A stretch of 64,000 nt of DNA from Isoetes taiwanensis (taxonomy: Eukaryota > Streptophyta > Lycopodiopsida > Isoetales > Isoetaceae), in assembly GCA_021234155.1 (NCBI GenBank), contig JAJEKV010000134.1, positions 626,501-690,500 on the forward strand, read 5' to 3'. Both the position numbers and the translations under genes were made by a program. Positions 29,640-42,300 of this stretch are shown here, one piece after another. Numbering within the stretch: the stretch's first letter is position 1; every line of letters starts with the position of its first letter. The notes under the pieces are model-generated. The model ran no database searches. It was not told where the DNA came from and saw only the letters and a program-made list of their open reading frames with translations.

Positions 29640-31375
29640 TGTTTTGAAACTTTCAAAATGTTCCGTAAAGTTCTAAAATGTTCTAGAAATTTCTAGAATG
29701 TAAGGGAATCCGAGAGAATTAAAGGAATATAAGGAAATCTCATAAATTGTAAGAGAATCTAGGAAAATATACAAGTCTAATGGAATCTCTAAAATCTAAT
29801 TGAATCTAAGGGAATCTTCATAATATCTAAGGGAATCTAAGAAAATCTTGATGAAATCTTAGAGTTTTTTAAGATTTTTGCAAAGAGTTTACAATAGAAT
29901 GTTCTAAAAATGTTTCATAATAAAGGTGTACAATATAAATCTTGAAAAAAAAAATATTCTAGATGCTCGGGGCAAGCCTCGAAATAAAAAATAGAAAATG
30001 TTTTAAAATGTTGCAATGTGATCCAAAATAGATTATTTTAGAAGGTTTTAAATGCTCATGGGTAAGCACCTCAATCAAAATAGAAAATTCTAAGAGAATC
30101 TAAGAGAATCTCAAGAGAATCGTTGGTTATCTAGAGCATTATAGGGCTTTACAATCGTGAAGAACATGCTAAAACCGAACAATGCCACCGTAGATTATTA
30201 ATTTTCTTCAGATTATATGTATCGATATCATGCCTCTCGTGATATAATGCCCATTTATATATAATATTGATCATAGCCATTAAATTACTTGGTCAACGGC
30301 TATGATGTTGTCACGTAGGCATGGGGCATGCATGGGCCCATGCATGGATCATCCATGTGCATGAAAATTAGGGCAAGCAATCTCACCCTTTGATTAGAAA
30401 AAGGGGGCAAGAATCTTATCCGTTGAAATCTTATAAAAAGGTGCAAGGAAGGTGCATTTTTTAACATTAATGAAGCAATTAATGCATTGACTTTCTAGGA
30501 AGCTTCTTTTTCTTAACTGCCTTCAAATTGCCGTAACTTGGAGTAGAGGGGTCGGATGAAGCTGGGGTCCATGTCTTTGGATTCCTCTCGTCGAGAACTT
30601 TTCAATGAGTTATGCATTGGCATCGTTCCATCGCAGTTGGAGCCAATGTCATCGAGTTGTAAGGAAATGTTTAGGAATCTAAGGGAATCTTCTTGAAATG
30701 CTTGAGAATATGAAAATCTAGAGGAATCTTGATGGGGCCTTGGAGAATCTAGGGAATCTTTATAGAATCCAAGGAATCTAGGAGAATTTACATAAAATCT
30801 TACAAAATATAGAGGAAATTTGGAATACTTTTTGAGAATCTAGGGGAATCTCAAGAGAATCTTAAAACATCTAAGGGAATCTTTATAGAATCCAAGGGAA
30901 TCTAAGAGAATCTACATAGAATCTTGGGAATCTAAGGGAACTTAGAGGAATCTTAGTGGAATCTAAGGGAATCTCAAGGGAATGTTTGAGAATCTAAGGG
31001 AATCTTCATAAAATGATTGAGAATCTAAGGGAATCTTGATGGAATCTTGGAGAATCTAGAGAATCTAAGGAATTTAAGAGAACCTACATAGAATCTTGGA
31101 GGACCTAAGGGAATCTAGCAAAATTTTTATAAAATTCTAAAAATCTAGAGGAGTCTTGATGGGACCTTGGAGAGGAATCTAGGAGAATCTATGTACAATC
31201 TTAGAAAATCTAGAGGAATCTAGGAGAATCTCAAGAGAATCTTAAGGAATCTATGGGAATGTCAAGAGAATCTAAGAGAATCTAAGAGAATCTTCATAAC
31301 ATCTTTGAGAATCTAGGGGAATTTTTCTTGAATCTTGGAGAATATAAAGGTTCTTTATAGAATCTTCATTGGATG
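29640..31375 (-). repeat. GATTC-array element, inverted right copy
   Basis: Two GATTC arrays (29640-30130 and 30675-31375, seen on plus as GAATCTAAGGGAATCTC) flank a core at 30180-30660. Read on the minus strand, the outer array is followed by TTGGCTCCAACTGCGATGG, the TTCATCCGACCCCTCTA block and GGTGCAAGGAAGGTGC (inverse), in the same order as the left copy at 18400-19800. It is therefore a second, longer copy in opposite orientation. No coding content. ATGGGGCATGCATGGGCCCATGCATGG palindromic words occur near 30,320. Confidence 0.88.
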
Positions 31376-33189
31376 GCTCAGAATTTGTATACTCCCTCAG
31401 TTGTTTTATATCATGGGTAAAAATATGTTGAGACAATAAAACAATGATTTGTACCATTAGGAAAAGGTGGACACCCGTAAATCGGGTGCCTCCCTGAACC
31501 CAGCGGAGTAGGCAGTGAAAGCTGCTTTGTTACTAGCAGGCCACAAATGCATCCACAAAAGCAAATTTCTGGAATTCCGACACAAAAAATGATGGCAAAA
31601 CAAGGAATATGCAAGAATTTATGGTAAAAATGCTGAATTTTGATGTCACTGGGTTTGTGGATGCCAGCGCCCAATCTCCTTTGTCGATTTTTTTTGTTCT
31701 ACACGGGTTCTTCAACCAGAGCTTGAGATTCAAAGCAGGCACAAAATAGTTTCATGCTTGGGCAACCTAAGCTTTGCGCAGCTGAACAAACCCAACTGGA
31801 ATCAGGTTCCAAAATAGAAATTTTGCTCCAATTCAAGTAGGGCCAACAACGGGGGAAGCTTAGCAGAAAACAGGCAAATTCTGGGCAACGAAAGGATGAG
31901 CAAGCAATTGAGTATCAGAAGGCTCTGCAGAGACATTTTTTCAAAAACTCAGGAACTCTTCAGCTTCACAACAGCCAATCTGGTACATAACCATGAAAGG
32001 TTTACTCAAACAATAAGTTACTGCATGTTGTTGAAGGAAGCCTCAGAGTTCTGGGTTGAGGAATCCATTTCAACTGAGAAAGCCATCGATTGGGCTGGGG
32101 AATCCGTGCCATTTGCCTAGAAACCTACGTACTTGCCTAGAAAGGTCTAGGAGTTTGCCTGAAAAACATACAACTGACGGCTTATTAAATATAATACCAA
32201 GGAATTTGAATCAAAACTTGAATTCATCGCACAGGCATAGACCCATGCACCTGATTCGCAGGCCCCAAAACAGACGTTTGCTTGATTCTAGAGTAGAGCT
32301 CTGATTCTCAGGCCCCAAAGCAGGTCAACTTTGATTTGGTTCTGCAATTTTAAGAAGAATGGAAAGAAAGAGCTAGAAACCTTAGCCTCTTGTTATAAAT
32401 TGGAGCTTCCAGGTCCATGTGTCACGTCTAAGGCCACCATTCTTCCTTTGATTCTAAACATTCTTCCTAGTTTTTACGGCCAAAATATGGCGTAACACTG
32501 CTTACACGATCTACAGACCCAAAACCTCAAATGACTATGACACATGCCTGAATCAAGCCTTTTTTTCACAGCATTGTTGGTGAACCGATAGCTCTATTTC
32601 GCTAATTCATACGCAGGCCCATTGAAAGAATCAATTAGGCCTCTGTTTTGAGAGGGAATCATGCCCATAGGCATCTGCAAGGCGGCTTATAATTTTTTTG
32701 TTGATATTTAACAAGGTAAACATCCCCTTCTTTTGTTAATTCTATTCTTATTTGAAGAAGATGATCTGCTTGTAAGCCTCTGCACAAGAAATTTGAAACT
32801 AGGGACATCTGCTTGCACAAATGTTGTAGAAGAAATAATTTGAGAAAAACGTCTTGGGATTCCTCAGCTTCACCTGAGATTTTTTGCCCATCACCGGAGT
32901 TTTTTGCGCATTATGCTCAATTAATTGCTTTTGGCCCTCAATCCTTTGCTTATCTCATCTCCAAGAGCCATCTCTCAAGGATTGATCTGCAAATTCGGTC
33001 TTTGATTCTCACAACACGGATTTAAAGCCCAGGCGATCTTTAGAGCAAAGCTTCGGCCTAAATGTGGCCGCAGACATGCACAACCTGGAATTTAGAGCTC
33101 TCGAACAATCCCCATGCGTCCACGCCGGAACCCTCTTTCTCTCTTTCTGATGCCAAATGTAATTATTTTTGGGTTTTTGGCCTGAAATA
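31376..33189. other. No gene; includes dispersed repeat copy 2
   Basis: No coding region recognised downstream of the CNGC stop codon. The block 32730-32836 repeats 26843-26951. The words TCGCAGGCCCCAAAACAG and TCTCAGGCCCCAAAGCAG recur at about 32,256 and 32,306. Confidence 0.4.
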
Positions 33190-33195
33190 TTTATT
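33190..33195 (-). terminator. Putative poly(A) signal of the CNGC gene
   Basis: AATAAA on the minus strand about 150 bases after the CNGC stop codon, in T/A-rich sequence. It is a candidate only. Confidence 0.35.
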
Positions 33196-33345
33196 TTTGG
33201 ATTTTTTTTTTGCCGGAAAACTTTTTTTTTCCTACTAATCTAATCATATATATAGGAAAGATTATTTCCTACGTATTCATGGAAATTGCCATTTTGAAAA
33301 AAATGAATTATGATTTAACGCAAAAAAAAAATATTTTGTATCCTG

Positions 33346-36300
33346 CTAATGATGGTATCTGTGTGTTGGCCGACGTCCACGAGGTTGTTGCTGTTGCCCG
33401 CACGTGGTTGGAATTTGCCCAATGCTGGCTGTTGCACCAAGCTTTCTCTTACGGTATTTCCAGGCCACTTGGATCGTAATTGCAGCCCATGTTCTCCAGG
33501 AGAGTGATTCGTATCTGCATAAGTGAGCATTATTTATTAGCCGGAGGCAAAACAAGATTTATCGACGACAGTGTCCTGACCTGATGGCAGCTTGCACTTT
33601 TGGATTACGTAAATAACGTTTAAAATCACGAGTAACCTCTTCCAAATCTTGTGCTTCCAGGGAGAATGCTTCTACGCTACTTGTGCACACCACAGTTCTC
33701 GTAGACAATGCCTTTTGGCCAGTGCGTGATCCTGCAAAAAAAAATGCACAGTACAATAACTACTCCTTATTGCCAATTCCATGAACTGTTAAGATAACGA
33801 ACACCTTACTCTGCTGGACCTGATGCTGTCCCATGGCATGTTCATAGGCGTGCTCAAGATACCATGTCAGAAGCTCCTCTCCACAAATGTCACCATCCTT
33901 GATTTTAATGGACGTACCATCTGGACCCTCACTATCCAAAATTCCGTGGACTATAAAATGCATCCGATGTACAGGGGTACCCCTTCTCAGGAGTTCACAG
34001 CCTCCGATGTACAGCTTCTGATGGAGGCGCTCAAAGATAGCATCAATAAGCTGCTTATCTATTTCCTCAAGGACCTTAAGCAGATACACCTAACATAAGG
34101 ACAGGAACACATCAGCTTTCTACAAGATCCAATGAATAATTGTAGAAGAGAGAAAATGCCAAAAAAATTGTAAGAACATCTAAACATTCTCCGGTCATAA
34201 TCCATTCATAATCCACTAAATGTAATAATTATAGTTTGAAACCAGCCATCATTGGATGGAAGTATATTAACTTATGGCAGGCAAACCTTTTTCACAAGGT
34301 CGACAAAGAACTCCCTTCGGATTTTCCGGTGAAGGTCTTCTGGTAAGTCTTCTAGTAGCTGATTCTCATCAACCCCTCGTGTTGCTGCCCAACTGAACCG
34401 CTCAAACTGGATTACTTTCCTGAAATGAACCCATGGATCAGCTTATAGAGGCTGTCTAACTATTGAACAACCTGTTTCTACATCAGAACTGCAAAGATTT
34501 ATGAGCGTCACAGGGCTGATGTCTGGAAACTCCCACATAACGATCTCATGGTTTATGCGAATTACGGTGCTCCTTCCGCTTCAAGGCCATTAATGCTAAA
34601 ATGTTTAAGACATTTTAGTAGTATCTCAAAAACAAAGCCAACTTGCAACTGAAATGGGCTTTTATCTTCTAGAATGCGGCTCCAATACAGAATCAAAGAC
34701 ATATCTATTACTAATTTGTAGACTCCATGGTGATTCATTTATTGGATTGAGTCAGAACTCAAAAGATTCATTTGTTGCATTCTCTCAGACAGTGAAATGT
34801 GCCTTCCAGATAAGATGTCCATTAGTTAGTTTTCCTCAGATGCATTGTTTCAGATAGACTCAATCACGATTCATTTATTGCGCCAGCTCCAAAATAGAGG
34901 ACAGACATCAAAGACATGTCCATGACCTGCTGACTATTTGGTTAGCATTCTGTTAGCATACAGCTGACCAGTGTAGTTACAGTTTGCTGGTTTATTTTCA
35001 CAGTTTCATGACTACAAATCTTAACTGAAATTATTAACCTTGCAATAATGCAAATGTTAATAAAGTAATAAATTAAGACAGAAGAAGTAGCTTCTAGGAC
35101 AATAGGTTTGATCTACAAAAAACAACCAATGATTCTACGTTTTCATTTACATGAGCCATGCAAATATCATGATGTGATTGATGTACACGGCCACCTAATA
35201 ATAATACATAAGTTAGTTTCCTTTTCAACTATATACTCTAAACATTATTGAGACAATAAAACATACAGATGATAAGCGCCCTTCTCTTCCTTTGGCTTAT
35301 TACCATGACATGTTTCACATCCTTGGATTCCGAAATTCTTAAGTAGCTTAGCGAGAACATATATTGACAGTATGGTACTGAGCCCAAATTCAATTTGTTC
35401 ACAAATACAACATGCATGAGTGTCTATTCTGTGACACGATTCCACTTGACCCTGTTTCATCATGGTCGTACCTTAGCTGGTTTGCAGATGTTAAAGAAGA
35501 TGCACGAAGAGCCTTAAGCTCAGCTTTTGTATTACTTACTGCTATGGCCTGCTTCCTTGAATCTCATTTAAGGATGGGAATGACTCTGCTGCTTTTAACA
35601 TGATAACTGCCAACTCCACTGTTTCAATGGAGGTTGCAAGTCCTTGAGGATAAAACAGCTCTGCTGGCATCCCCATTCAAAGAAAACTTTATGGAAAAGT
35701 TCTAGAATAGTATCATCCTCAATAGAGGGAGGGAGTTTTGAAGAACAAAGATGAGCCAGTAGCTCAGTGGTCGAGCACTTGGCTTGCAAGCGGAAGGCTG
35801 TAGGTCCAGTACCCAACTAGCCAGCCTCAGTCTACAATATATACACCAAAAGTTCCATCTCTATCTGTAAGCCTCGACCTGCATTGGAGATAAGTATTTG
35901 GCTGGGTTTATAATCCTTAAGACCACATGAGGCCCATAAACGGGTAATATGTATCAATTCTTAACAAGCATACACGTACTAAAGCTAGACCATCTCTAAC
36001 CTTCTGATTTCAAGTGGTAGTTCTCTCCGTGCCATCCACTTCTCGACATCATACCGCCGAAGCTGCATCTCAAGTTGCCTGTCGAATTTTATCGTTAAGC
36101 ATTGTTATAGGACTCAATGAACAAAACTCGTTCACTATCACTTTCCAAACTAAAGGCTACGATTAAGCATAAGTTGACCCAGGAATTATTACAGGCATGT
36201 AATTTTTATTTATGCTTGTTAAAATTGCCACAAAACCGCTCCACTCACAAAATGAGCGACTCCTTTACAAACTAGAGCAGAAAAGTTTACTGGAATCATG

Positions 36301-39300
36301 ATTCTGAAGGGACCATTATAATGTCAGGCATCAGTCAAACATCAAAATTTCAGAGGCCTTTCAACTAAGAATCACAAAGAAAAGCTTCATCTACAGGGCT
36401 TTTTTTATGTGATGAAAGACACAATATTAATGCTTGGTGTTCAACAGTTTGTTACTGCTAAGGTACAATATAAGTGCTAGAACAATGAAAGATGTAAGTT
36501 ATTAGTATCTCTTGTAAATATTTTCAAGAGGCTTTTAAGTTGATAAAGGTGGCGGGATATCTTCTTTTTTGCTCATTTCCGCTTGTCCCGTCTATCGTGG
36601 ATGAAGAATTGAACTTTTTGAGTAAAAGAGAGTTACATCTAAGTTAGGAATAAATCATGTTGCCATCTTGGTGTTCCAGTGAGTTAGCAAGGAAAATGCG
36701 GAACAATATGCCAGTTCAATGAGAGTCCAATAGATGGATATAATACTAACCACCACCCCCGCCCCCCCAAAAACAAAAAAACACACCACAAGAAAAAAAA
36801 AAGATCTTCCAAATAAGAATTGCACATCTTAATAAATAAACTGTAGACAAATGTATGGCCCCTAGTTCTGTTATGCCACCTATGCCTCTACACGTACAAC
36901 AGACTGAAAAAATTGTCAATCAATTGCTCTCTCATGTACCAACAAAACAATAGAAACAGAAGCTCGCACCTGCGTCCAAGGGACTGAAGAAAATTTTGCA
37001 TATTTCCAATCAAAAGAGTCAGCAAAAGAAGCCCAAGCCCTATAACAATCATCGTGAACACGACTTCCCAGACAAACAAGCTTGGGATTTGATTTCCCGC
37101 CAGAGTACTGATTTGCTGCAAAATTCAACAAAACTCAGAACAAGTATACTGGCAATATTGTTAGGTAGTTAAGCTCATTCAATCATAGGAAATGCATCAA
37201 CTTCCAATAAAGATCATATCTGCAAGGAATAAGAAAATGCACGATGACAGCTATCCTGTAAATCAGTAGCGACCTATTAAGTAGCAAATGGGAGTCCAAA
37301 AATTCCCCTTGTCCCATCTTTGCCACACCAGCTTCTAAACTTTCTTACACAAGTTTGCAGTGTGATCTAGGACAGAATTGTATAGTAGTGCACATCACTA
37401 TTACAAGACATTAGACTAATTCTACACTGTTTCTTACAGTGAATACCAAAAAAATTGAACAGCAACTAAACCACCTGAAAGCCCCAGAAGAGTGAATAAA
37501 TGTATCTCTGCAAGGGATTGCGTTCTGTTATCGCTTTAACAGCAGTGTCGTATATTCCATTGAATGATGGATTTGATGAAAAGCACGAAGTAGGTCCATT
37601 TGTACTTGTGTCATTTTTCCATAAATCCCACATTGTTCTGTTGTTGGGAGATACATCGCCTGTCCCACAGTCCAAATACTCAAAAACACATGTTGTGTTC
37701 ATGTTGCGGCATACCTCACGCAAGCACTTGTTCACACGCTGCACAGAAATTAAATCATCTGTACAATTACGTTTATTAAATAATCAATGCCATCCTAGGA
37801 TGTGTAATCTATTGAACTTACAAAATACACTACTAAATCGGCAAATGGCTCGTAAACCAGACTCACTTACTTGTAAGCCGAAAAGGTACCAGCAAGAGCC
37901 AACAACATGTGCAGCTAACAGATAGATTAGCAAATTAATCACAAAATTCGCCCATGCTGTCTCAAATATAAAACCACTTGATGTACTCCCAGTAAAAAAT
38001 GGAAGCAATCGCAAAACTCTGGGTAATGATTGCAGAAGAAGAATTACGCGGAGTATATTCTTAGCATAATTTGCACTTGCAGCCTTCCCAAGGTAGTGTG
38101 GTAAAATAACTAACATCATTATCTGCAACAGTGATACAAAAAGAGCCAGCAAACCAGTCAGATTCATCAAAATAAGATCTATTTGCTTAGCACACATTAG
38201 TAATATGATCCTAGTTATTCTACATAAAGCCATTAACATATGAATGTTAAGCCATATATAATAAGGTGGCCAGTGGAACAAATGAAAATCTCTAGATTAT
38301 CAATTGCTAAAATATCTAGCCAGCAGATTAGAAGTGATAGAATCCAGTGAGCTCATGAAGAATGTAAAGAAAGATGCAAGATACAAGCGCAAGCTAACCA
38401 ATGCTATGGAGTGAATCAACTAGTATGAGGCGTGACTATGGCTAATATATGGAGTGCCATGTCAGCAACAAATGATGACTCAGCATGCACAGTCATCAAC
38501 ACACATGGAGTATGATAATACTCTAACATCCCCCCTGATGACGTGCATGGCTGAAAACCAAAAAGGAAAAAAAAATAAACTACATCCCCCCTGAGATCAA
38601 GCAGTGCTCATAAGATAGAGCAAACTCAACCAGGATATAAGCCATGACTGGCATTTGACTTTGGTTCTGAACTAAATCTTCCTGCCCCTGTACCATTCTC
38701 TGTGCGTGTGAATCTCTTGTAGTGCAGAATCACTATAATGAAAATTTCTGCTCAATAATTCTAGCCTTGAAGCCTGCTGCAACTCAGGTACTTGTACTTC
38801 TGACACGTGAGCAAATATATCCATCCAAGGAACCAACTCAAAAACCAATTCATCTTTGAAATCTAGAGTATGCCCTTGCTGCGCAAATACTTCATCGCAA
38901 AAAAACAGAGAAGCATATGACAAATGATCATTCCTTAATGGAAACCATTCCAACTTCTGATGCATGCTTTGGTAACCATCTATAGAAGGTGTGCTAGTAC
39001 ATTCAAAAAACAATGCAGCATAGTCTGGTATGGACATGATGCTTTGCGCCATTGAAGATAAACCAGCAACATCGATAAAATTATCAATAAAAGGTACCTC
39101 TAACTGCTGAATGATATCTTGTGATGCTTTCTCTACTATACCACATGAATCTAAGTCTTCTAACCCGAGAATATGGTACTTATTGTCATATTCATCTCGA
39201 TATTCACTTCCATAAAGCTGACAATCATTGTCTACCTCATTGTTGTCTTGTAAAATGGTCTGGGCCGGACTGCTTTCCTTCGAATAATTCCGTGTTTAGC

Positions 39301-42300
39301 ACTACACATTGAAAAATTTGAAGCTAAAGGGGAGTTTAATTCTCCAGAAGCAAGAAAAATATAAAAAAGAGAAAGGAACATACCTCTTGAATGCAGATCA
39401 AATCTGGAATACTAGGTTTCTTTCAGATCCCTAATTACCTAAGGAAATTTATGTAGTTTGATGTCGAAATGCTCCGGCGTAACCAAGAATAAGCCGTTCT
39501 TCTCTTCTCTCGTAGCTTCGTAGCCCATTTTAGGGGCATTTTGATAAATAACCCAAGATATAGAGGTATTTTTAAAATTTTCCCGTAATTTAAATATCAA
39601 GATTTGCTCTTTCCACCTTTTTATGGCGTTGTTGACCTGCCATTGACTTGGTTTTTCATCCGTTGACTTGTGTTTTTTGCCTTTGACTTTGACTTTTTAA
39701 CTTTGACTTATCAAAAAGTCTTGTCCAGGGCCTCTTCTTTGCCACCAAAATTGGGCCTGTAAACCCCGTCATTGAATTGAGTTTTTAGCCATTGGCTTGA
39801 GTCTTTAGTCTTTGACTTTGACTTATCAAACAGTCTTGTCCCAAGCCACTGTTCAAAGGGTTGTTCAGGCAGTGACAAAAGAAAATCGGTTGCAGCATCA
39901 ACAAATCCAAACCCTCCAGGACAAGGTCGCCATCTTAGAAACAACATCATCCCTTGGGAACGTAAAGGCTGTGACAAGATTTCAGAGGCTAGAACAAAGC
40001 TCTGTCGCGCGGGTCTTTGATATGTGAGAGCTACCCAATGCAATAGCTCAGCAAGGGAAAGGCCTTTATGCTAATGCTCATGAGCAGTTGCGCCATTACA
40101 TGCACAAATTGGAAAGGCAGGTGGTGCACCAGCAAGCACTAGGCTCTCAGATCTAGGTGTTGCAAGCTAGGCCTACTGCGGCAGATGCCCAAGATCATTC
40201 TTCCATAACGCACCAATCCAGACAAGTAAATGCTACTTCACAACGCATTTCCACATTGCCTCATACCTTACCAAAGCAGCACAGATAGCCCCACCCAGGT
40301 CATGCAGGCTCAGGACCCCAGGGGCGTCCAACGGCTCCTGCTGCAGCCTCCACAGACATTGCAATGGAGCTCAATGAGCAACAAGAGCAGCAGCGCAGAG
40401 GCCATAATGTTGTGCTGCAACATCATTCCAGATCTTCTTGATCAAATAACAATCATTACCAATCATTACCTGAGAAGGCATCCCTAACTGCAACTTCAGT
40501 AATCTCTGAGAATTAGTAAAATCTTGATTTTCTCTACATGAAAGAATCTGAATTTTGAAGAACCTGAGCTATACTTTGATGATCATCTTGTTCTTGGCAA
40601 GCAGACGAAAGTGGCTTTTAAAACCAGAGAATATATTATTAGGATCAGTTCCATTAATCTCTCATGTCCACCTAGCATATCCCTAAGAGACTTAAAACAA
40701 ATTCTTATTATCATCAGCAAGATTGGTAACCTAAAAGACCAAGAAATTAGCTGAGTTTTGTTCTCATAAATTCTACCTAGGCTGGACTTCGCTTCGTTTC
40801 TCTTTCTTTTGCCATTTCTTTTCTTTCTCTTGCAAAGAGAACTCCAGACCTGAGTTTCTACTGTCCCAGACTTCTCAAAATAACCCTGCTCAATTTTGTA
40901 AGCCTCTTTTGTGGCAGAAACCACTTTCTTACTTTATCATATTCCTTCTAACTGCCCAATAGCATATTCATCGATAGTATCAACCATGAAGAGAATCAAC
41001 TCTATGCCCAGCTTCTCCCAAAGGTGCTGAGAGCTCTACTGCTTCTCTTTGCTTTCTCTCTTGTAATGTAGTAAATGTCCTTCTGCCCCTCTCCTTCATG
41101 TGGGTTGCCATAATCCCAAAACTAGTCATTACCCCATCACCACTCTTAGTAGAATGATACCTGAGCAAATCTGCCAACTTCAGCCTTGGTTCTGGACTAT
41201 CCTCATGAATTCCAAGTTTAATGTTCTTTGCAAAAGCTTCATAAAACTTGTTGTAATCTTCCTTGTTCTCTGAAATGTCAGTAAACATTTCAATGCATTT
41301 CTTAACAAGATTCTTTCTGATAACCTTCAAAATTTTGTTTTGTTGAAGCATCTTCCGAGAAATGTTGAGGGGAAGATCTTCTGAATCAACTACTCCCTTA
41401 ACAAATCCAAGGTATTCTGGAATAAGCTCTTCACAGTTATCCATTATGAAAACACACCTGACATACAACTTAATATCATTAATCTTCTTCCTAGTATCAA
41501 ACAGATGGGAACAAAGAGCACGGCCTTAAATTCAAGCTGACCCTCAACTGAGAAGTGCTTCACTGATAAATGTTCCTCCCAATCGTTAGTCAAACTCTTG
41601 TAGAAGGCTGCATATTCCTCCTTGCTAATATCCTCTGGCTTCCTCATCCAAATGGGCTTTTGTTTGTTCACCAAGCTCCACTCATGAGACACCTCCTTGA
41701 CTTTCTTTTTCTTCTTTTTCTTTTCCTCATCTTTCTTTGCCTCATCCTCTTCATCATCTGACACTTCTTTCTCTGTAGTCGTCTCAGTCCAGAGAGAAAT
41801 AGGATAGCTAATGAACTCCAAGTGCTTTTTAATGAGATCCTTTAGCCTTCTCTCTTCCAAATACTCAAGCTGATCTTCCTTCAGATACAAGGTGATCTTG
41901 GTTCCACGACCAAGGATCTCTCCAGAAGTATCTCTGGTTACAATGAATGAACCGGGCCCGCCTGAGACTTGTGAGATCTATTGCTCATCATCGCTGTGCT
42001 TGGTAGTAAATAAATGACCTTCTCAGCAACTAAATAAGCAGAGTAAAACCTCACAATCAACTGCCCAATCATAGATACGTCGGCTCCAGCAGCCAAAGCT
42101 TCCATGAACTCCTTTGTACCAGATCTTGCAATGGTCCCAAGGTTGTTCACAAGATCAGCCTTTGTCATTCCAATTCCTGTATCAATGATAGTTAGGGAGT
42201 TCGTGCTCTTATCCAGAATAATGTGAATAAAGAACTCCGGCTGAGACTCCAACTTGCCCTTGTCTGTAAGGCTCTCAAAACGAATGTTGTCCAGAGCATC

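Noticed and set aside
18400-31375. CRISPR-like array in the GATTC repeats
   Set aside because: Units are short and variable with no constant-length spacers, and the genome is clearly eukaryotic. It is a minisatellite.
33823-34098. 91-codon plus frame
   Set aside because: Complement of CNGC exon 10, which encodes the cyclic-nucleotide domain on minus.
35751-35830. Functional tRNA-Ala (TGC loop)
   Set aside because: The anticodon and T stems do not pair well and the B-box is weak; a SINE head is more likely.
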